DNA of 9,552 bases from Chloroflexota bacterium (lineage in GTDB: Bacteria > Chloroflexota > Limnocylindria > Limnocylindrales > CSP1-4). The stretch spans positions 1 to 9,552 of the forward strand of contig JAJYJR010000188.1 in NCBI GenBank assembly GCA_021789355.1, read 5' to 3'. Shown here piece after piece: positions 5,777 through 9,552 of the stretch (the stretch's first letter is position 1; the number at the start of each line of letters is the position of its first letter). The position numbers and the translations under genes are program-made. The notes below the pieces were generated by a model, which had not been told where the DNA came from, ran no database searches, and saw nothing but the letters and a program-made list of their open reading frames with translations.

Positions 5777-7749
5777 TGCTGCTGCCCTCCACCTCCGCTC
5801 CCGGCGGCGGGAAGCAACCCCGGCAGGCCCGTCCCGGAGGAACTGGTGCCGGTCTGCGGGGCGATGGTCCCGGTGACCACCAGCTCGCCATCGGACAGCC
5901 CCGAGCGGATCTCGGCCAGGGTGGAGGTAATGAGCCCCACCTGTACGGCCCGGTCGTGCGGCTGGCCGGCCGCGTCGAGCACGCGGACGGTGTACTGCCC
6001 CGGGCCGCCGGCGAGCGCGACGGACGGCACTGCCAGCACGTTCCGGGCCTGGGCGGTGGTCACGGAGACCAGGGCCGTCATGCCCGCGGCCGTCCCGCTC
6101 GGCGCAGCACCGAGGGTAACCACGATTGGGAAGGTGACGACCCCTGCCGATCCCGAGACGGTGCCGCTCGGAAGGATCGATGACACGGTACCCGAGGCAG
6201 ACGCGCCGAGGGCCGTGATCGCGACGCTCGCGACCTGGCCGACGGCGAGCGAGGGCAGGTCCGTTTCGGTGACGCTGGCCGTGACCTGGAAGGTCCCCGC
6301 GCCAACCACCACGTCCGCGGCCGCGGGGGCCGCGGCGCCGGCGACGATGTTGACGGCCAGGACCACGCCGTCGACGGGGCTGCGGAGCGTGGCACCGTCG
6401 AGGGTGAGCTGCGCCTGGCGAGCGGTCTCGCGTGCGGATGCCACTGCGCTGGCGTCCGACGCCAGCACGGACGCCGGAGCTGCCGCAACCTTGGTGCGGT
6501 ACGAATCCTGTGCGACCGCCAGGGACAGGCCTGCCGTGGCGAGCTGGCCGGCGGCCTGCTGGCTCGACGCCTGGCCGGCGACCCGCAGCGAGTCGATCTG
6601 CTGCTGGGCCTGCACGATGGCCGCCTGATCTGCCGCGATGGTGTCCGCCGGCGGGCCGGCCGCCTGGTCGGCGACCAGTTTCGTCTGGGCCGCCTGCAGC
6701 GCCCGCTGCGCCTGGCTGAGCTTCAGCGCGTCGAGCTGCGACGCCTGGCCCGACTGGCTGCTCGCAGCTTGCATCTGGAGGGTCGCGGCGTCCAGCTGCT
6801 GCTGGGCCTTGGCCACGGACGCCTGCCCGGCCAGGGTCACCGCCTGGAGCTGCTGCCGAGCCGCCGCGACGGCGGCCTGGTCGGCCGCGCTGGTGGACGA
6901 GGACGGACCCGGACTGGCCGCCTGGTCGGCGGCCAGTTTCGCCTGGGCAGCCTGCAGCGCCTGCTGCGCCTGGCTGACGTCCAGGGCGGCCTGCGCCTGG
7001 GCCGCCTGCAGCGCCTGTTGCGCCTGCGTCACCTGCTGGGCCGCCTGCTGGGCCGCGAACGTCGCCTGGGACGACGAGGCCTGGTTCTGGAGCGTCAGGG
7101 TGTCGAGCTGCTGCTGCGCCTGCAGGATGGCCGCCTGGTCGGCCGCGATGGTCGCGGCAAGGGGCCCGGCGGAGCGGTCTGCCAGGAGCTTCCCCTGGGC
7201 CACCTGGAGCGCGGCCTGTGCCTGGGCGAGCCGCAGCGCATCCTGGCGCTGGGTGATCGCCTCGCTCTGGCGCGCGAGCTCGAGCTGCTGGCCGGCCTGC
7301 AGGATGGCGTCGTGCGCCGCCATGCGGTCTGCCGGCGTGGCGCCTGCGCGGTCCACCGCCAGGCGTGCCGCCGCACTGGCGAGGTCGGCCTTCGCCAGCG
7401 CCAGCTTCGCGGACGCGGCGCTCGCATCGGCGACGGCCAGCACCGCACCGCGCGTCACCCGGTCGCCCGGACTCGCCTGCACGGACTGCACCACCCACAC
7501 GCCGCTGCCCGAGCTGCCGGTCGCCGGCGTCCCGGTGTCCAGCACCGGGCTGGCACCGAAGGACAGGTCGTACGTGGCCGCCGAACGCACCGCACCGCCG
7601 GTGACCACCTGCCGGGCCACCGTGGTCCGGGTGACCGCCGAGGTGAGGTACTGCACGCCCGAGGAACCACCCGGTCCCATGATGGCGATGCCCACGGTGC
7701 CGATCCCGATCGCCAGCAGCACGACGATCGCAGCTGCTTTCCACTTCAC
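5773..7749 (-). CDS. HlyD/MacA-type membrane fusion (adaptor) protein with an enlarged coiled-coil arm
   Basis: This 658-residue protein is the first gene of the exporter operon. A signal anchor (about 5-24) precedes the first half of the lipoyl-like domain, VQSVQASPGDRVTRGAVLAVAD (87-108). Residues 106-450 are Ala/Gln-rich heptad sequence forming a very long coiled-coil hairpin. Its three related modules start near residues 170, 254 and 340. The second lipoyl half is LRSPVDGVVLAVNIVAG (455-471), followed by a beta-barrel (about 487-560) and a membrane-proximal domain (about 570-630). The C-terminal tail is Gly/Ser/Gln-rich. MacA of E. coli is about 370 residues with a far shorter hairpin. 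Family adaptors bridge the permease to outer envelope parts and bind substrate. The start is GTG 7749 with GAGG 10 nt upstream. The arm length may reflect a thick envelope, which is inference. Confidence 0.93.
   Translation of the reverse strand: MKWKAAAIVVLLAIGIGTVGIAIMGPGGSSGVQYLTSAVTRTTVARQVVTGGAVRSAATYDLSFGASPVLDTGTPATGSSGSGVWVVQSVQASPGDRVTRGAVLAVADASAASAKLALAKADLASAAARLAVDRAGATPADRMAAHDAILQAGQQLELARQSEAITQRQDALRLAQAQAALQVAQGKLLADRSAGPLAATIAADQAAILQAQQQLDTLTLQNQASSSQATFAAQQAAQQVTQAQQALQAAQAQAALDVSQAQQALQAAQAKLAADQAASPGPSSSTSAADQAAVAAARQQLQAVTLAGQASVAKAQQQLDAATLQMQAASSQSGQASQLDALKLSQAQRALQAAQTKLVADQAAGPPADTIAADQAAIVQAQQQIDSLRVAGQASSQQAAGQLATAGLSLAVAQDSYRTKVAAAPASVLASDASAVASARETARQAQLTLDGATLRSPVDGVVLAVNIVAGAAAPAAADVVVGAGTFQVTASVTETDLPSLAVGQVASVAITALGASASGTVSSILPSGTVSGSAGVVTFPIVVTLGAAPSGTAAGMTALVSVTTAQARNVLAVPSVALAGGPGQYTVRVLDAAGQPHDRAVQVGLITSTLAEIRSGLSDGELVVTGTIAPQTGTSSSGTGLPGLLPAAGSGGGGQQQ
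6556..7242 (-). repeat. Three in-frame copies of an ~85-residue coiled-coil module in the adaptor gene
   Basis: Copy A covers 7066-7242 (residues 170-228), copy B about 6820-6990 (254-310) and copy C 6556-6732 (340-398). A and C align without gaps over 59 residues with about 41 identities, sharing ADTIAADQAAI-like and QAQQQ segments. B is more diverged, with AKLAADQAASP and SAADQAAV. The offsets are 84 and 86 residues, close to 12 heptads. Confidence 0.8.
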
Positions 7750-7789
7750 GGCGCAAGTGCCTCACGCAGCAGGTCCGGTTGGACTCGCC

Positions 7790-7802
7790 CCGGATGATCC
7801 GG
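7790..7802. promoter_or_regulatory. Perfect 6-1-6 palindrome upstream of the exporter operon
   Basis: CCGGAT-G-ATCCGG is perfectly symmetric about a central base and lies 41-53 bp before the GTG start of the adaptor gene. The place and symmetry suit a repressor or activator site controlling the operon. No regulator gene is present in the window. Confidence 0.4.
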
Positions 7803-7810
7803 CGTGGCAG

Positions 7811-7859
7811 ATGAAGGGCCCGTGAATCGCAGCCCCGTCGGGATTCACCGCCGCTTCAT
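7811..7859. promoter_or_regulatory. Long interrupted dyad in the divergent intergenic region
   Basis: The arms 7811-7828 and 7842-7859 pair at 15 of 18 positions about a centre at 7835. The outer six (ATGAAG/CTTCAT) and inner seven (GTGAATC/GATTCAC) are perfect. The dyad is A/T-containing in GC-rich surroundings, which makes chance less likely. It lies between the leftward exporter operon and the rightward gene at 7954, so it may act as an operator for either or both, or form an RNA hairpin. Confidence 0.5.
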
Positions 7860-7953
7860 GCTGCGCGGGGCACACTCCTGTGTCGCGGGGCCCGGTCGCG
7901 GGCACGACGCCGGGCCACCCGCATCGGACATGCAGAGGCAGCGATCGGCAACC

Positions 7954-8334
7954 ATGAAGGCACGGATGGCCCTGGTGGCGGTCCTGATGGTGTTCGGCAT
8001 CGCGTGCGTCGCGGTGGCGCTGGCCGTGTCCGGCCACCCACCCGCCCCCAGCGCGCAGCCGGCTGGCGGTGTGGCCGGACCCCCATCGGTCACCGGCCTC
8101 CCGAGCCCGGCCCTTGGCGCGAGCCCCGGGCCTCTCGGCGTTCCGGCCACGCCAACGGCGCTCTCCACGGCCGGCAGCAGGATGCCGTCGCCAGGAAGTG
8201 GTGCGTCGAGGGCGCCAAGTGCAACCGCCCCCGGAGGCCCCGTCTCGGGGACGCCCCGGGCGCCGCTGCCTGCCGCCACCGGCGAGCCTGCCGCCACCGG
8301 CGAGCCTGCCGCCACCGGCGAGCCTGGCGGGTGA
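7954..8334 (+). CDS. Small membrane-anchored or secreted Pro/Ala/Gly-rich protein with PAATGE repeats
   Basis: This 126-residue protein is of unknown function. MKARMALVAVLMVFGIACVAV begins it: two basic residues and a hydrophobic core (about 5-26) that could be a signal peptide or an uncleaved anchor. Cys18 lacks a proper lipobox. The remainder (27-126) is Pro, Ala, Gly, Ser and Thr with almost no other residues, so it is disordered. It ends in three PAATGE units and a Gly-Gly tail. Third codon positions in the first 35 codons are almost all G or C, which supports the rightward frame over the open antisense frame. ATG 7954 is chosen because the hydrophobic segment follows directly. An ATG at 7930 and a further upstream start are possible, but neither has a good ribosome binding site. 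It is divergent from the exporter operon. Confidence 0.55.
   Translation: MKARMALVAVLMVFGIACVAVALAVSGHPPAPSAQPAGGVAGPPSVTGLPSPALGASPGPLGVPATPTALSTAGSRMPSPGSGASRAPSATAPGGPVSGTPRAPLPAATGEPAATGEPAATGEPGG
8269..8322 (+). repeat. Three perfect 18-bp tandem repeats encoding PAATGE
   Basis: The unit CCTGCCGCCACCGGCGAG occurs three times without change (8269-8286, 8287-8304, 8305-8322) at the 3' end of the Pro/Ala-rich protein gene. The period is six codons, so copy-number change would keep the frame. Perfect identity points to recent expansion or slippage. Confidence 0.95.
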
Positions 8335-8464
8335 CTGGAGTGGTCAGCGGCCGGTGCGGGACACTCTGACCCCAGAAGGCATCGCCGGCGCGCGGAATCC
8401 GAATCCAGGCGGGGCAGCCGCGCGTCGGATCATCGGCCCGGCCGGCGCGACTCTCACGATCTCG

Positions 8465-8478
8465 GGGTCCTTGGACCC
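8465..8478. terminator. Inverted repeat between convergent genes, possible two-way terminator
   Basis: GGGTCC-TT-GGACCC is a perfect 6-bp inverted repeat with a two-base centre, in the 224-bp gap between the rightward gene ending at 8334 and the leftward gene ending at 8559. The position fits a shared terminator. The tight loop and lack of T-runs make it equally possible that it is a protein-binding palindrome or chance. Confidence 0.3.
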
Positions 8479-8521
8479 GCGCGACCGGAACCCCAGGTCC
8501 CAGGCAGCATCGTCACCAGCG

Positions 8522-8554
8522 GGCCGTCGGCAGCGGGCCGGCCGTCGGATCGGC
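8522..8554. repeat. Copy 2 of the 33-bp repeat (first copy at 1361-1393)
   Basis: It is identical to 1361-1393 except for A at 8532. Four bases separate it from the stop codon of the leftward gene at 8559. Here the opposite strand reads ADPTAGPLPTARW and then a stop, so this copy is not part of a long coding frame. A further ~15 bp on one side also resemble copy 1 if a single-base gap is allowed. Confidence 0.8.
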
Positions 8555-8558
8555 CTGG

Positions 8559-8933
8559 TCAGTCGGCGGAGCCGCCGGTCGCCGGTGGGCGGACCGCCGC
8601 GTTGATGGCGCGAACCGTGGCGACCGGATCCGCCACTTCGATGATGAGTGCGGCGTAGTGCTCATGGTCGAGGTCGATCTTCACCGCCTCCTCGGGGTGG
8701 TGGACGTCGAGGAACCACCACTGCCCGTCGAAGAAGGTGCCCGCCGCGATGACCCCGGGAAGCGAGGTGCCCCCGAGGCGCAGGCCGTGCCGCTCGCGGA
8801 GAGCATCGGGATCCTGCGAGGCACCGCGCACGTGCGTCAGGGGAACCTCCACGCTGCTCTTCAATGCGAGCACCTTGTCGAAGCCCTCGACCAGCACGCG
8901 CAATCTCCCGTTCGCGATCTCCACTTCGGTCAT
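8559..8933 (-). CDS. Small conserved-type protein, possibly PH-like fold
   Basis: This 124-residue soluble protein has no signal peptide or membrane segment. The pattern GGTSLPG (54-60), AGTFFDGQWWFLDV (64-77), then VKIDLDHEHYAALIIEV and a final amphipathic helix (ADPVATVRAINAAV, 101-114) looks like a compact beta-sheet fold capped by one helix. It recalls uncharacterised small bacterial proteins of PH-domain-like shape that I know from high-GC genomes. I am recalling this family and cannot confirm it, and no function is known. ATG 8933 has AGGAG 6 nt upstream. The next leftward gene upstream ends at 9181, 247 bp away, so it probably has its own promoter. A perfect dyad lies 30-49 bp before the start. 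Confidence 0.8.
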   Translation of the reverse strand: MTEVEIANGRLRVLVEGFDKVLALKSSVEVPLTHVRGASQDPDALRERHGLRLGGTSLPGVIAAGTFFDGQWWFLDVHHPEEAVKIDLDHEHYAALIIEVADPVATVRAINAAVRPPATGGSAD

Positions 8934-8962
8934 GGTGCTCCTCGTGCGCTCGCGACGTTGCT

Positions 8963-8982
8963 GGCGGACAGGAGCGTCCGCC
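8963..8982. promoter_or_regulatory. Perfect 7-bp dyad upstream of the small PH-like gene
   Basis: GGCGGAC (8963-8969) and GTCCGCC (8976-8982) are perfectly complementary around a 6-nt spacer, 30-49 bp before the ATG at 8933. It could be an operator, or a hairpin in the mRNA leader. The rest of the 8934-9180 gap shows no other clear signal. Confidence 0.35.
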
Positions 8983-9180
8983 TTCGGGTCGACCCTGAGA
9001 TTCGCGAGCGCGGCGGGTCATCATGCCGGACGCGGAGCCGGACGGCAACTGGGGAACTCTGCAGCGAACGAGGGCGCCGTTGCACCCGGTCGGTCGCGTC
9101 ACGAGCGCCGCTCGCAGGTGACAGGAGGGCATCCATCTGTGGCATCTCCTTCCTGCGCGCGCCCGTGGGAGGTGACGGCG

Positions 9181-9552
9181 TCAGCGGACCCGCACGATCC
9201 CCAGCGCATCACGCCGGCCCTCGGCCCGCACGTCGATGCGGGTGATCGCGAGATACCCCACCAGGAGCACGATGAGGCCGCTGAGAACCACGGCCACGCG
9301 GGCATCCCCCAGCCCGAGGCCGCCCAGGAAGGGCTTGCCCAGCCAGTCGGCTACCGAGGCCCCCAGGGGTCGGGTGATCACGTAGGCCGTCCAGAAGGCC
9401 GCGATCTCGTGCCAGCCGAGGAACCGGTACCCGAATGCCGGGATGGCGAAGAGGATCGCGAAGAGGATGGCCGAGCGCAGATAGCCCAGCCCGAGGGTGG
9501 CCGCGGTGAGATCGCCCGCCGCGGTCCCCAGCGCGAAGGTGGCCATCACGGT
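9181..9552 (-). CDS. C-terminal part of a COG4705/DUF347-type membrane protein (5' end off the window)
   Basis: About 124 residues are visible. The frame is still open at the right edge, so a GTG at 9549 is probably internal and not the true start. Two DUF347-like repeats are seen: FALGTAAGDLTA followed by a hydrophobic pair of segments, and FWTAYVITRPLGASVADWL followed by GGLGLGDARVAVVLSG and another segment. The Thr/Gly/Asp motifs LGTAAGD and TRPLGASVAD are the hallmark of this family of integral membrane proteins, typically about 250 residues long, whose function is unknown. Three or more membrane helices are present (about residues 25-40, 46-58 and 84-101 of the visible part). The short tail RAEGRRDALGIVRVR is basic and should be cytoplasmic. 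Confidence 0.82.
   Translation of the reverse strand, partial: TVMATFALGTAAGDLTAATLGLGYLRSAILFAILFAIPAFGYRFLGWHEIAAFWTAYVITRPLGASVADWLGKPFLGGLGLGDARVAVVLSGLIVLLVGYLAITRIDVRAEGRRDALGIVRVR

Noticed and set aside
6556..7242. Repeats in the adaptor region as a CRISPR array or mobile element
   Set aside because: The repeats are in frame, diverged, have no unique spacers of constant size, and encode coiled-coil heptads.
5777..7765. A leftward open frame that would extend the ABC ATPase to 887 residues
   Set aside because: The upstream 660 codons give an Arg/Gly/Pro-rich sequence typical of a high-GC gene read out of frame. They cover exactly the adaptor gene, whose own frame shows clear domains and an ATGA junction with the ATPase.
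6638..7825. Long rightward open frame opposite the adaptor gene (Trp/Ala/Ser/Cys-rich)
   Set aside because: Its composition is the mirror of the Ala/Gln-rich repeats on the other strand. No start signal or family resemblance is seen.
7889..7916. GGCCCGG...CCGGGCC inverted repeat before the rightward gene
   Set aside because: The arms contain only G and C, with a 14-nt spacer, and such pairs are common by chance in this DNA.
7845..8315. Leftward 156-codon frame opposite the Pro/Ala-rich gene
   Set aside because: It lacks a signal peptide or known motif, whereas the rightward frame has a proper hydrophobic N-terminus and high third-position GC. Low complexity on both strands leaves some doubt.
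8263..8334. LPAATGE as a sortase LPXTG sorting signal
   Set aside because: There is one residue too many between Pro and Thr, and no hydrophobic segment or basic tail follows. The match is a by-product of the PAATGE repeat.

Overview
The window is about 9.5 kb of very GC-rich bacterial DNA (roughly 70% G+C by eye, with G or C in nearly every third codon position of the real genes). No ribosomal or other phylogenetic marker is present. The GC content, the long Ala/Gly/Pro-rich proteins, a lipoprotein of the dimethylformamidase-like family and a MacAB-type exporter with no outer-membrane channel gene alongside suggest a high-GC, probably single-membrane lineage such as an uncultivated Chloroflexota or an actinobacterium. 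This placement is inference.

Left end (1-1126): the start of a leftward gene of unknown function is cut by the window edge. Divergent from it is a complete rightward gene for a NodB-like polysaccharide-deacetylase-fold protein. Region 1127-1615 has no intact gene. It holds a leftward remnant of a class A penicillin-binding protein transglycosylase domain, a perfect 22-bp tandem duplication, and one copy of a 33-bp repeat whose second copy lies near 8.5 kb.

Centre (1616-7749, all leftward): a secreted lipoprotein with an N,N-dimethylformamidase large-subunit-like fold comes first in coordinates. Upstream of it in transcription is a tightly packed four-gene operon: periplasmic-adaptor-type (HlyD/MacA) protein, ABC ATPase, MacB/FtsX-type permease, and a small single-pass membrane protein. 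The first three genes overlap by ATGA at each junction. The fourth has its ribosome binding site built into the permease stop codon. A strong hairpin follows the last gene. The adaptor is unusual: its coiled-coil arm is about 345 residues long and contains three copies of an ~85-residue module.

Right part (7750-9552): a divergent intergenic region with two symmetric dyads separates the exporter operon from a rightward gene for a small secreted or anchored Pro/Ala/Gly-rich protein ending in PAATGE repeats. Convergent to it are two leftward genes: a small protein recalling a PH-like family, and the C-terminal part of a COG4705/DUF347-type membrane protein that runs off the right edge.

The coherent unit is the exporter operon with its possible operator region and its unassigned fourth gene. 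The other genes are single envelope- or surface-related genes with no obvious shared pathway. There is no sign of CRISPR, tRNA, rRNA, transposase or phage genes.
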